A model generated the notes under the pieces. That model was not told the DNA's origin, searched no databases, and saw only the letters and a program-made list of their open reading frames with translations. A program made the position numbers and the translations under genes. DNA of 64,000 nucleotides from a virus. The stretch covers positions 1-64,000 of IMG/VR virus record IMGVR_UViG_3300024509_000007; one strand, written 5' to 3'. Shown in pieces: positions 1 through 8,903 of the stretch. Positions within the stretch are counted from its first letter, which is position 1; each line of letters begins with the position of its first letter.

Positions 1-2261
1 CGGCTGGAACAAGTAAGCCAAATTTGTTTAGAGATAGTGGTTTTGGAGAAACATTACAAGATGAAAGGGCTGGCATACAAGGAATAGATGAATATAGTGA
101 AAATGTTCAATTATTAATGGATGCCTTAAATGAAACATATTCAGATATGGGTTTTGCATTTTCTATTGGTGATCAAATCTATGTTCGTAATGAAGGTGAT
201 AAATATCAATTTAGTCGTGAATTAACTCAATCGGCTTGGTTTAAAGAATTTGAAGATGGTCAAGTACAATTTGGTGATGGTTATAATATAACAAAGTTAA
301 TAAATGCTAGCGATTTAAGATTTAAGCCATTTTTAATATCAGAAAAAGAAGTTACTGGCTCTATATCGTCAAATTTGGGCGGATATGTAGTTCCTGTTGA
401 AAGCTCCGCCGAAATGGTTCTTGCAGTACCAGGAAATCAAGGTAATCAAGGGATACCATATACTAACTCTCCGGCTTTTGTAACTAATGATTTAGCAATT
501 TATTCATACGGAATGCAATTTGATAAATATCCATATCCAATATGGAATACTTTAATGGCTGTTTTAAAATCTGAAACAATGGATGCTGGACTAAAAACGG
601 TTAGAATAAAAACAGGAACAGGGCAGAAAAAAACAGGCGGAAGATTTATTGATGTTCCAAATAATCCAATAGCTGCTGGAATACCAGTAAGAGATAAGCT
701 TTTAAGTTATGGTCCTTGGGGTGTAATTGGTCGTGCCGGAAAAACAGAAGTTGAATTAGAACCTAGTTTAACACCTTGGAATTGGGGCAGCACCGCATTA
801 ATGGATGCTTATGGCAAACAAAAAGTAGCAAGCAATTTAAGTTTTCTACAATATAACGAAGAAGGTGATTTAACTGTAACTGGATTACCGAATACTGAGT
901 TTGGAAATATAATGCAAATGGTTGGCGTTTCTTTAAGTTCTATCAATATAAATATTGATTCTAAGTCAGGATTTCAAACCACATATCGTTTTAGAAGATT
1001 TTCGCCAAAGTTTGGTACATTAAATCAAACAAGAATTAATCAGTTAAAAACATTTAGCGATGGGTTAAAAGATGTTAGATCAAGAGTTATAGAAACAGCG
1101 TCATCTACAGACTACTCTCTTGCAGAACTTGGTTTATCAGCTAGGGCTGGTCGTGATGCTTTAGTAAGAGCGAAAAAAAGAGTTAAAAGTGGAAAATTAG
1201 GTAAAAACAAAAACAGTCCTCATATTTATTTTATGTCTACTACTGATGCTTCGATAACAGATAATGATAACCAAGTTATAGCTAATAATATATATACTGG
1301 AGATCAAGAAGACATAGCAAGATTTTGTACTGGTTTTTTAACAACAGATGTTCAAAATATGGCAGCTATGTCTTTAGATGGTCTTATTAGGCCATTTTTA
1401 AATTTCTATGGAGCTTATGGAGAAGTTCCTGGTCCGCTTGAAAATTTAAAAGTTTATTTACCAGTTCTTACAAACCCAGAAAATGAAACAGCTTTATTAA
1501 ATTCGGTAAATCTTAATCCATTTAATGTTTTTAATGATGTTCAAAGTATATACGCAGCATCATTTTTGACTGGTCAAAATCAATTGGCAGAAACAACGGA
1601 TGTTGAAAATGTAAAACCATTTGCTTTGCGTGGCCCATTAATGGTTTCTGGATGGGGTTTTGATAGATATACTTTACAAGCAGTACCAAAAGTTGGTGAA
1701 GATAGAATAAGTGAACCTTATCCAGATAGTAATGATAATAAAGAATCTACTGTTCAACAAAATAATTCATTTAAAACTGGTCCAGTAGATTTAGTTTGGG
1801 ATGAAGCTAGAGGTGTTTGGACTAATAATAGTATAGCCACATTTTATATAGATCCAGAAGATGATCCTATTAAAGCTGGGGAGTTTGGGTCTGGATATAT
1901 TTATATAAATGACTTGCAAAGTTTAGTAACTAAAGGAAACGAGTATGTTAAAGTAAGAATATTTAATGGATCTGGAAGAGAATGGAATGACAGAACTGAT
2001 AATTCAATTAATAATGTTATAGGATTATTTGACGCTAATTTAAATACATGGTTTGGTTTACCTATAGATATAGATCCTAGCGGTAAAACAGAAGATGTTC
2101 CTTATGTGCATAGTGTATCTTGTAGTGGAAATAGTTTAGTTATAGAGAAAAAAGTTATGAAATTTAAAAATGGAATTTTAAAAGAAGTTGTAGATAGTGG
2201 AAGCGGGGCAGGAACAAGCACGACTACTTTATCTCCAACTACTACAACGCCGAGTTTTTAA
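1..2261 (+). CDS. Large virion structural protein, 5' end outside the window
   Basis: The frame is open to the left edge with no stop. The first candidate start inside the window is a TTG at 24, but codons 3-23 are also open, so the gene very probably begins upstream. About 750 residues are visible. The composition (beta-rich, glycine, asparagine, threonine) and a low-complexity threonine/proline tail ending TTTTPSF suit a sheath-, baseplate- or tail-type phage structural protein, but no family is recognised. It is followed two bases later by a protein with a von Willebrand A-like motif, on the same strand. The virion role is an inference from context and composition. Confidence 0.6.
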   Translation, partial: AGTSKPNLFRDSGFGETLQDERAGIQGIDEYSENVQLLMDALNETYSDMGFAFSIGDQIYVRNEGDKYQFSRELTQSAWFKEFEDGQVQFGDGYNITKLINASDLRFKPFLISEKEVTGSISSNLGGYVVPVESSAEMVLAVPGNQGNQGIPYTNSPAFVTNDLAIYSYGMQFDKYPYPIWNTLMAVLKSETMDAGLKTVRIKTGTGQKKTGGRFIDVPNNPIAAGIPVRDKLLSYGPWGVIGRAGKTEVELEPSLTPWNWGSTALMDAYGKQKVASNLSFLQYNEEGDLTVTGLPNTEFGNIMQMVGVSLSSININIDSKSGFQTTYRFRRFSPKFGTLNQTRINQLKTFSDGLKDVRSRVIETASSTDYSLAELGLSARAGRDALVRAKKRVKSGKLGKNKNSPHIYFMSTTDASITDNDNQVIANNIYTGDQEDIARFCTGFLTTDVQNMAAMSLDGLIRPFLNFYGAYGEVPGPLENLKVYLPVLTNPENETALLNSVNLNPFNVFNDVQSIYAASFLTGQNQLAETTDVENVKPFALRGPLMVSGWGFDRYTLQAVPKVGEDRISEPYPDSNDNKESTVQQNNSFKTGPVDLVWDEARGVWTNNSIATFYIDPEDDPIKAGEFGSGYIYINDLQSLVTKGNEYVKVRIFNGSGREWNDRTDNSINNVIGLFDANLNTWFGLPIDIDPSGKTEDVPYVHSVSCSGNSLVIEKKVMKFKNGILKEVVDSGSGAGTSTTTLSPTTTTPSF

Positions 2262-2263
2262 TA

Positions 2264-3418
2264 ATGTCAATAGAAATAATTGACGGATGTGGTTGTTGCG
2301 GTCCTACTACAGCAAGAATTACATTTTGTGATTTAAAATTACTTTTTTTAAATTTATATAATAAATCTGTTACAGTAGCAACAAACAGAAATCTTATAGC
2401 AAAAAATTTAAAATTAGAAATAATTATTATAATAGATAACACAGGAAGTATTAGTTATTCTCAATGGCAACCAAATGCTATAAATTTATTTAAAGGTTTT
2501 ATTTACAATTTAAATCTTTTAAGTAATGTAAAAGTTGTACAAATAAATAATTATGTAAATAATATGGAAGATTGGATTTATGATTCATATAGAGAAATAC
2601 AAAATTCTAATAACGAAATTATTATAGTAATAAATACTATGGATAGTTCTGTTCATTATAATTCACTATATAACTATTCAATACCAATTATTGGAACAGA
2701 TAGAGAATTGCCAAGTGGAATAACAAGCAAAAGTCATTTGCAATTATATGAATATGATGTTGGATTATTCAATCAATTGGTTCAAAGTTCAAGCTTAACT
2801 AAAATAATAGAAATTGGAGATATAATTGGAAAAGGTGGAAGTTATCAACAAAATCCATATTTTAAACAAGTAAAAAATGAAATTTCTAATTTATTTCCGA
2901 TTAATTCGGATGGAAGTGAAGCCCCAATTGTTTTAGGAGGAATAACTAATTGCGAAAATCCAAGTTCTCTTATTGCAATAGGAAAATCTGTAGGTAAAGG
3001 TCTTAGTTGTCTTTGTGGTCCTCCATCTAAAACATTTTATAAGAGTTTTCCATATTTAATTTCTCAAACATTTAGAATAAAAATTGATTTTACAACTTGG
3101 GATAATTTATTTCATAAAAATGCATATTATGAAGCAAATTTTGGATTTAGTGAAAACATAGCATTAGATTGGCAAGTATCATATAGTGGAACTCAAGGAA
3201 ATCCTTGGTTAATAACTAATAACGGAAAAACTATTAAATTTACAATAGAAGATTCATATAATTGTGGTGGAACTAATAATTTAGTTCAATCAGGAAAAGC
3301 AGAATGTATAGTGTCATTAAATAATGCTGTTACAATGACATTTGATTTTGATGGCATAGTAGAACATCAAGCAGATGGTTATGAACAGATAAAATTTTAT
3401 TTAGATGAGTTTATATAA
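2264..3418 (+). CDS. vWA-like domain protein, probable virion or surface protein
   Basis: 384 residues. A hydrophobic strand followed by DNTGSIS near residue 58 resembles the metal-ion-dependent adhesion site (DxSxS type) of von Willebrand A domains, which bind ligands through a divalent cation. The N-terminus has a CGCC cluster and residues about 240-260 hold further cysteines. The C-terminal 120 residues are beta-rich with isolated cysteines and look like a separate domain. It starts two bases after the preceding structural gene, so it is probably co-transcribed with it. An adhesin or host-contact role would fit, but that is inference. The rest of the fold is not recognised. Confidence 0.45.
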   Translation: MSIEIIDGCGCCGPTTARITFCDLKLLFLNLYNKSVTVATNRNLIAKNLKLEIIIIIDNTGSISYSQWQPNAINLFKGFIYNLNLLSNVKVVQINNYVNNMEDWIYDSYREIQNSNNEIIIVINTMDSSVHYNSLYNYSIPIIGTDRELPSGITSKSHLQLYEYDVGLFNQLVQSSSLTKIIEIGDIIGKGGSYQQNPYFKQVKNEISNLFPINSDGSEAPIVLGGITNCENPSSLIAIGKSVGKGLSCLCGPPSKTFYKSFPYLISQTFRIKIDFTTWDNLFHKNAYYEANFGFSENIALDWQVSYSGTQGNPWLITNNGKTIKFTIEDSYNCGGTNNLVQSGKAECIVSLNNAVTMTFDFDGIVEHQADGYEQIKFYLDEFI

Positions 3419-3419
3419 A

Positions 3420-4232
3420 ATGTTAACTATCGGTCTTCCTACATATAAAGACTTTGATGGCTGTTACTTCACGACACAGGCGCTGCGTCTATATCATGAT
3501 ATGGATAATTGCGAAATACTTGTAATAGATACAGAAGAAAAAGGTTGTAAAGATTTAAAAACATTATGCGAAAATACAGGAAGTAAATATTTTCATGAGC
3601 CATCAGCTGCTCATACTCCATCAGAAGCTAAAAATTTTGTTTTTGAAAGAGCGACTAAAGATTATGTACTATGTATAGATTCTCATATATTGCTTCCACA
3701 GAATGTTATTAGAAATTTAAAAGACTATATAGCAATACATAATCCAGAAAAGGATTTATTACAAGGGCCTTTACTCTACGATGATCTACAAAATATAGCC
3801 ACACATTTTAAACCAGAGTGGTCTGGACATATGTATGGTGTTTGGGGAACAGATCCAAAAGTATATGCCGGATATCCATTTGACATACCAATGCAAGGAA
3901 TGGGTCTTTTTTGCATGAAAAAGGCTAATTGGCCTTGGTTTAATAGGAAGTTTAAAGGGTTTGGTGGCGAAGAGGGTTATATACAGGAAAAAGTTCGTCA
4001 AAAAGGTGGAAAAACGCTTTGTTTGCCATTTTTAAAATGGGTACATAGATTTGCTCGCCCAAATGGAGTACCATATAAATTAAGTATAATTGATAGAATA
4101 GCTAACTATTTAATAGGTTGGCATGAGCTAGGATTAAATTATAATGAAGTAACAGAACATTTTTCAAAACATGTACAAACTCATGAGCTTTTAGAGGCTA
4201 TTCATAGGTTTGAAGTATCAAAAATGGTGTAA
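3420..4232 (+). CDS. Glycosyltransferase family 2-like protein
   Basis: 270 residues from the chosen ATG; an upstream in-frame ATG at 3405 would overlap the preceding gene by 14 bases. The N-terminus (LTIGLPTYKD) and the later VLCIDSHILL, where CIDSH takes the place of the DxD metal site, match GT-A fold glycosyltransferases, which move a sugar from a nucleotide donor. The strand LLQGPLLYDD and a later GGEEGY segment fit the acceptor region of the GT2/GT27 type. It lies among virion genes, so it may glycosylate a structural protein or host surface glycan. The substrate cannot be read from sequence. Confidence 0.7.
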   Translation: MLTIGLPTYKDFDGCYFTTQALRLYHDMDNCEILVIDTEEKGCKDLKTLCENTGSKYFHEPSAAHTPSEAKNFVFERATKDYVLCIDSHILLPQNVIRNLKDYIAIHNPEKDLLQGPLLYDDLQNIATHFKPEWSGHMYGVWGTDPKVYAGYPFDIPMQGMGLFCMKKANWPWFNRKFKGFGGEEGYIQEKVRQKGGKTLCLPFLKWVHRFARPNGVPYKLSIIDRIANYLIGWHELGLNYNEVTEHFSKHVQTHELLEAIHRFEVSKMV

Positions 4233-4245
4233 TTATTATTGAATA

Positions 4246-4261
4246 ATAGGAGAAAATACAA
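4246..4261 (+). promoter_or_regulatory. Strong Shine-Dalgarno before the structural gene
   Basis: AATAGGAGAAAATACA precedes the ATG at 4262. It is one of the strongest ribosome sites in the forward block and sits in the 29-base gap after the glycosyltransferase stop, which suits a highly translated virion protein. Confidence 0.6.
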
Positions 4262-4930
4262 ATGTCTACCCCAAGTATAGCGTTCTATATTAATCCAGGC
4301 ACTAGCGTTCCGACAGTAAGTGGAGAGTTTTCCATTAATGCTGTTTCTGGAAGCGGTCTTGGTTTTTATGGCAACGGATTTGGAACATCTGTACAAGTAA
4401 ACAATTTTCAAGAAAGAACATTCGTAACTAATAGTTCTGGTGTTTCACAAGGACCAGAAGCAAGAAATACAAAGTATATCGCTGCTGCTTCTGCCATACT
4501 AGGTCAAGAAACTCCAGGTAGTTCAACTCCAATAAATGTGACTGGAATACCAAACTACTTATCAACTTTAAATATTAGGTTTACTCATCCAACAACTCAA
4601 GTTAGAACTCAAAATGCTAAAATGATTATTTATGATCGTAGTAGCATAGCTAATAAAGCTAGCGGTGTTAGTACATATGCTTATGAAGTTATTCATCCAG
4701 ATCCATCACAGTCTGTTGCTGGCTCTGGTTCTGGATCTTGGACAAATGTTACGGAAACAGGAACATTTCTAACACTAAGAAATAGTCCTGGTACAAGCGG
4801 ATTAAATGCCGTTGGAAATACTACTGGATCTGGATTAAGACATGATTGGTATGTTGCTCTTAGCGCATCGCCAACAGGAATTGGATCTAAGACTCAGTAC
4901 GGGCTTTATGTAAGCCTTGAGTATCTCTAA
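4262..4930 (+). CDS. Probable virion structural protein
   Basis: 222 residues preceded by a strong ribosome site (AGGAG, 4249-4253). Rich in serine, glycine, threonine and asparagine, with no cysteine and a C-terminal YGLYVSLEYL strand. This composition is typical of phage tail, fibre or decoration proteins expressed at high level. No family is recognised. It is the last gene of the forward block; its 3' end overlaps the last codons of a small gene on the opposite strand by about 44 bases, so the two blocks converge here. Confidence 0.5.
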   Translation: MSTPSIAFYINPGTSVPTVSGEFSINAVSGSGLGFYGNGFGTSVQVNNFQERTFVTNSSGVSQGPEARNTKYIAAASAILGQETPGSSTPINVTGIPNYLSTLNIRFTHPTTQVRTQNAKMIIYDRSSIANKASGVSTYAYEVIHPDPSQSVAGSGSGSWTNVTETGTFLTLRNSPGTSGLNAVGNTTGSGLRHDWYVALSASPTGIGSKTQYGLYVSLEYL

Positions 4931-5132
4931 TACGACTCTTTAGTTCTTCTTCAAAAAGCATTTTCATATCAGATGAGAAGGGGAGATCGGTTTTATTAAA
5001 CCATTCAATCTCCCCTCTTAAATCATCTACAGTCATAGCCTTTAGCTTTTCTGCTATGTAGCTATTTGTAAGCAAAATAGTTGATATAAAATCAGTCTTC
5101 TTTTGCTTCGCCACGATATTTCGACCATCCAT
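4887..5132 (-). CDS. Small acidic hypothetical protein
   Basis: 81 residues from the chosen ATG (5132); the frame stays open back to 5228 and a GTG at 5114 is also possible, so the start is uncertain. The segment MTVDDLRGEIEWFNKTDLPFSSDMKMLFEEEL is predicted helical. No family recognised. Its 5' end overlaps the zinc-ribbon gene upstream by about 40 bases and its 3' end overlaps the convergent structural gene. Confidence 0.5.
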   Translation of the reverse strand: MDGRNIVAKQKKTDFISTILLTNSYIAEKLKAMTVDDLRGEIEWFNKTDLPFSSDMKMLFEEELKSRIRDTQGLHKARTES

Positions 5133-5463
5133 TGTGTGGTCCATATTGTCCATTTTCACGATCTGGTTTTCCGTTTTCATCAAGCCTTCTAACAGGAAAT
5201 AGTCCGCCACCATCTTGTCGCTGTCCAAAGCTTAATCTAGCCCTACACTTTGGATTATTACATACAAATTCAAAATATTCGTATGTCTTTTTATTCTTTT
5301 CAACATTCCTTGTACTTGGTCTAATATCAGTTCCGCCACAACAACCACATTTTGACTCATTGAAAATTTCATGGACATTTGCCATTTCTCGGAAGATATC
5401 TTTTACGCTATCTCCGTCAATTTCAATTGTGCCAAAATGCACTTTTACATTAGCCTTCATCAT
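5092..5463 (-). CDS. Zinc-ribbon protein
   Basis: 123 residues. Two cysteine pairs (CGCC near residue 39 and CNNPKC near residue 69) should bind one zinc. The C-terminal part is polar, with a repeated arginine/glycine character (RRLDENGKPDRENGQYG). It sits directly downstream of a possible single-strand annealing protein, with which it overlaps by 4 bases, so a role in DNA transactions is plausible. No specific family is recognised. Confidence 0.6.
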   Translation of the reverse strand: MMKANVKVHFGTIEIDGDSVKDIFREMANVHEIFNESKCGCCGGTDIRPSTRNVEKNKKTYEYFEFVCNNPKCRARLSFGQRQDGGGLFPVRRLDENGKPDRENGQYGPHNGWSKYRGEAKED

Positions 5464-6122
5464 TTTCTCCAGTCTTGTTCAAAACCCTTGAACTTGGGGG
5501 AGATAGAAGCATTATTCCTTTGCATTTCGCTTAAGTGTGCAATAACAGTAACTGCACTCTTATAAGGAATGTCTTCTAATCGTCCAGTAAATTTAAAGTC
5601 TTTTGCAGCAGAAAGATACTTAGTAATATTAATATCATTCCTCTGACAAAGTACCTCAATAAATTTTATCTGAGTTTGAGTTATTTTTCCATCAGAAAGT
5701 GCATCTTCATGTGGAACGGCGACAGCTTCTTCAGCAGCAATAACTTTTCTCAATCTCAATGCTTTTCTTAGCACACGACCTTCAGCCCTTGTTTCTGCAA
5801 CAGCTGTAGCAAATACTGCAAACCTAGCATCACAATTACTTGCGCTACAATCAGCAGCAGCTTCATAAGACAGAATGTCTTGCTCTGGGTCATTATCTGG
5901 AAGAATGTCTATCCTATACTTTAGAACACAACAATAACCATTAGACATAGTTGGACATTGAACAATATCAACATGAGTCTTATTTATCTTGCCAAGAACT
6001 AACTCTGTAACACGCCTTAGTCCATCTACAGTAGGATTGCCATCTACCAATTCTTCATTAGTGAACAAAGAAAGCACATAGTCATTCCATTCGGGCGAAT
6101 TAAAACTTGGTTTATCAGACAT
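5460..6122 (-). CDS. Possible RAD52/ERF-type single-strand annealing protein
   Basis: 220 residues. Residues about 78-125 (alternating strands, then FAVFATAVAETRAEGRVLRKAL) resemble the core of phage annealing proteins of the RAD52/ERF group, in which an alanine-rich AxTRAxGRAL helix is typical. The C-terminal segment TQTQIKFIEVLCQRND resembles the small C-terminal domain of such proteins. These proteins coat single-stranded DNA and pair homologous strands during phage recombination. The resemblance is by eye only and the gene could be something else. It is followed by a zinc-ribbon gene and preceded by a homing endonuclease gene. Confidence 0.35.
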   Translation of the reverse strand: MSDKPSFNSPEWNDYVLSLFTNEELVDGNPTVDGLRRVTELVLGKINKTHVDIVQCPTMSNGYCCVLKYRIDILPDNDPEQDILSYEAAADCSASNCDARFAVFATAVAETRAEGRVLRKALRLRKVIAAEEAVAVPHEDALSDGKITQTQIKFIEVLCQRNDINITKYLSAAKDFKFTGRLEDIPYKSAVTVIAHLSEMQRNNASISPKFKGFEQDWRK

Positions 6123-6889
6123 TAAAACTCCTCAGTATAAATTTCAAAATAATTTTCTTTGCTGTCTTTTAAAGATTGTATCGTCTGATCTATCTTGGTC
6201 AAGGTTTTTTTCATGCGAATATCAGAATCATCACCTTTAGTAATAACTCTAATCAAAGCAAAACCATTAGATAATAATAAACCTGTTTTTTTATTATCGC
6301 TTTTCTGTCTCTTTGCAAGACTGTCTTTTCCCCATATTGGCTTAAAGTGTGTTGGGCCATCAACTTCAATAGCTATGCCTTTTAGATTTTTTGTTGACAA
6401 TGATATAAATAAATCAATATGTTGTTTTTCGGCAAATAAATAGTGCATAGATACTGAATATCCCATGCCCATTAACCCATTCATTAAATATTTTTCCAGA
6501 CGACTTCCTTCTATACTAGCTCTTCTTAAAGCTAAAGCGCTTTCATATCTTAACTCTTCAATCTTAGAATCTGACATTGCTTCCCAATTTTTTCTTGATA
6601 CATCAGATCGTCTTTTTCTTTCTTTGGAGGGCATATTTTTCCAATTGTTTAACATAGACTCGCCTATTTTATCTTTAGTTTCTTGCTTAACCTTTTTACC
6701 TTTTGTTGGATGTTTAGCTACTCCAGTTTCTAAAGCTTTTGACTGAGCTTCAGAATGATCTCTTATTTCAATTCCGTTTTTAATTAATTCACGCCTTATC
6801 TTATTTGGATAAGTTTTAAACTTTTTAGCTATTTCATATGTAGACATGTTTTCATTTAAATAACAATTAATTACTTTTTGTATGTCCAT
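6122..6889 (-). CDS. Free-standing homing endonuclease, Vsr-like (EDxHD) type
   Basis: 255 residues in three parts. The N-terminal 45 residues are a helix-turn-helix (MSTYEIAKKFKTYPNKIRRELI). A lysine-rich NUMOD3-like DNA-binding region with the repeating KxKIGESM / NWKNM pattern covers about 60-120. A C-terminal nuclease domain has IAIEVDGPTH near residue 170, matching the E-x-D-G-x-x-H active site of the Vsr-like homing endonucleases known from phage fractured genes. It is a selfish element that cuts homologous sites lacking it. It overlaps the gene downstream by one base and does not visibly interrupt a coding sequence. Confidence 0.75.
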   Translation of the reverse strand: MDIQKVINCYLNENMSTYEIAKKFKTYPNKIRRELIKNGIEIRDHSEAQSKALETGVAKHPTKGKKVKQETKDKIGESMLNNWKNMPSKERKRRSDVSRKNWEAMSDSKIEELRYESALALRRASIEGSRLEKYLMNGLMGMGYSVSMHYLFAEKQHIDLFISLSTKNLKGIAIEVDGPTHFKPIWGKDSLAKRQKSDNKKTGLLLSNGFALIRVITKGDDSDIRMKKTLTKIDQTIQSLKDSKENYFEIYTEEF

Positions 6890-7334
6890 AGTACAACCTG
6901 TAAATCTTGTTAAGGTCTATTTCTGGTATTACTGCACACGGTTCTCTGTTCCAACATTTTTTAAAAATATCTGCGTGTTCATCATTTTCTACAATTATTT
7001 TTAATTGTTCATTTCTATATATTTTTTCAAAATCGTTATACTTAAAGTCATTTTTAAAATACCATTCTAAATCGTATAAATATAAATATTTTTCTGATTT
7101 TGAACCATTTTTTAAAATACTTTCAGCTGTTTTTATATTTGTAGAAACCAATGGAGAACTAACAAAATAAAATGAATCTTCAATAGAAAATGTTGGCATA
7201 TTGTAATTTAGTAAAGATTTGCCTTTGTTTTCGCAGAAAAGCAGTACATCTCCTATAAAATATCGAGTATTTTCAAATATGGTATGTATTAGTTGCGAGT
7301 TACAATCGCTATTAACAGCAAATCCGATTCTCAT
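6867..7334 (-). CDS. Hypothetical protein of the glycan cluster
   Basis: 155 residues, not recognised. The N-terminus (MRIGFAVNSDCNSQ) looks like the first strand of a Rossmann or GT-B type fold, and residues 115-125 (LKIIVENDEHADIFKKC) like a second such strand and helix. Overlaps the kinase-like gene upstream by 4 bases and so probably belongs to the sugar cluster. Possibly a reduced glycosyltransferase; low certainty. Confidence 0.5.
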   Translation of the reverse strand: MRIGFAVNSDCNSQLIHTIFENTRYFIGDVLLFCENKGKSLLNYNMPTFSIEDSFYFVSSPLVSTNIKTAESILKNGSKSEKYLYLYDLEWYFKNDFKYNDFEKIYRNEQLKIIVENDEHADIFKKCWNREPCAVIPEIDLNKIYRLYYGHTKSN

Positions 7335-8221
7335 AAAATTATTTGGCTCCCATTAAAATCAAATTTAAAATTTATAGCTTCAAAATCTTTTAGTAATTTT
7401 AAGTTTGTATTTTCTGCATCTTCTTTTGAATATATAATTCCATAACATAAGTTATCACTTAAATCAAATGATTCAAGTTTAGAAAACATGCATTTATTAA
7501 TAAACTCGATTGAGTTTTGACCAGTACATTTTAAATGTTTTATCTTAAAATTGTTTTTTACAATGTTTAAAAATCTATCAATATTAAATGACAAAAGGCT
7601 TTCTAAACCATCTTCTGCATATCTTAATATTGTCCATTTTTCTTTTTCGTTTAGTTCTATATTGTCTTGATTGTTTTCAGTTAACAAATAAATAAATATT
7701 CTTTTTTGTAAAAAATGTATTTGTTCATTTGTTATTTTTAAAGGACTGTATGAAATATCATTGTTTTTATTTAATTTTGCAAAAGAAATTCCGCCGAAAC
7801 AAGAAGCATATATTTTTGAATATGAACACTTATCTTTAAAAAGAGTCATTGCTATTTCTTGCGAAAAACTAATTAATTTAACATTGCTGCAATATATAGA
7901 CTTTAAACTAAAAATGCTTTTAACTAAACCAAAAATCAAAGCATATTTATGTTCGTTGTTATCAGGAAGATCAGAAAAGAAATCTATTTTTATATCAGAA
8001 CAATTTATTTTATTTTTTTCAAAGTGCTTAAATACTAATTCAACAATTTCATTATCTACAGTTTCTTTTTTTTCAAATTTATTTTTTATTCTAGCTATTA
8101 CATAAACATATTTATTTATACAAAAATTTAATATTAAACCATAGTTTTGTGAGAACCATGATACTAAATCAGTTCCGTTTCCAAGCAACGAAAATGAAAT
8201 AGGCGTTTTAGTTATTATCAT
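7331..8221 (-). CDS. GHMP kinase-like protein (heptose/fucose kinase group) with a degenerate ATP loop
   Basis: 296 residues. The N-terminus (IITKTPISFSLLGNGTDL) aligns with the RTPxRISFxGGGTDxP start of D-glycero-D-manno-heptose 7-phosphate kinases (HddA-like). A later SYSKIYASCFGGISF aligns with their GxQDxYxxxxGG motif. The expected phosphate-binding loop PxxxGLGSSSA is not present; the position reads SDLPDNNEHKYALIFG instead. It may therefore be a catalytically altered or dead kinase, or bind a sugar phosphate for another purpose. It overlaps a glycosyltransferase-like gene on each side, within a run of sugar genes. Confidence 0.6.
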   Translation of the reverse strand: MIITKTPISFSLLGNGTDLVSWFSQNYGLILNFCINKYVYVIARIKNKFEKKETVDNEIVELVFKHFEKNKINCSDIKIDFFSDLPDNNEHKYALIFGLVKSIFSLKSIYCSNVKLISFSQEIAMTLFKDKCSYSKIYASCFGGISFAKLNKNNDISYSPLKITNEQIHFLQKRIFIYLLTENNQDNIELNEKEKWTILRYAEDGLESLLSFNIDRFLNIVKNNFKIKHLKCTGQNSIEFINKCMFSKLESFDLSDNLCYGIIYSKEDAENTNLKLLKDFEAINFKFDFNGSQIIL

Positions 8222-8903
8222 AAATATTACTTGATATTTCTATTTTTTCTTTTAATGTTTCAAATTTTTCTTTGTGAATAGTAGGTTCCTCATCGCAGAC
8301 TTTATCTAATGAACAAAATGCATAATTATCGCTTACAAAGCTATAATCATTAGTCCAATAGTTGTCTTTTTTTACAGATCCAAAAATAGGTCTTTTGTAT
8401 TTAAGATAGTCTTTTGTTTGTATGGGATTAGATTTATATGTATCTAATATTTCTTTTGGAAAGAATATTCCATGTAAATCAATTTTATCTTCTAAGGCAG
8501 GATCAATTCCATAAACATCAATCAAATTCCATTTAGACGATTGATTTTCATATAAAATTTCTAATGTATTTTGTATTGGTATAGTAGATCCAGATATTTT
8601 TATTATTTTATCAAAAACACAATTTTCAAAACCTATTTTTTCTGAATAAGAATGAAAATTATATAGTTTATTAAAATTGTTTTTTTCTAAAGATTGATAG
8701 TGCGGTCTTACTATCTTCCAGAAATAATTAATTCTAAAAGCTTGAACTTCTTCAAAAATATCACATGTATTATCGTCTACTATTACAACTTCAAAGCTCT
8801 CATTTTTTTCTAAAAGTTTTTTAGTAAATCTGGCTATGTGATAAAGAGATCTTTTTAAATTTTTTTTACTATTGTCTGGTATTAGCAAAAAAGAAGTTGT
8901 CAT
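8208..8903 (-). CDS. GT-A glycosyltransferase-like protein
   Basis: 231 residues. The N-terminal strand-helix-strand pattern ending in VVIVDDNTCD near residue 40 is that of family 2 glycosyltransferases. The expected second DxD is not obvious, though KIIKISGSTIPI may occupy the same place. The gene overlaps the kinase-like gene by 14 bases and abuts the next transferase gene, so it is translationally coupled to the cluster. Substrate unknown. Confidence 0.5.
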   Translation of the reverse strand: MTTSFLLIPDNSKKNLKRSLYHIARFTKKLLEKNESFEVVIVDDNTCDIFEEVQAFRINYFWKIVRPHYQSLEKNNFNKLYNFHSYSEKIGFENCVFDKIIKISGSTIPIQNTLEILYENQSSKWNLIDVYGIDPALEDKIDLHGIFFPKEILDTYKSNPIQTKDYLKYKRPIFGSVKKDNYWTNDYSFVSDNYAFCSLDKVCDEEPTIHKEKFETLKEKIEISSNIYDNN

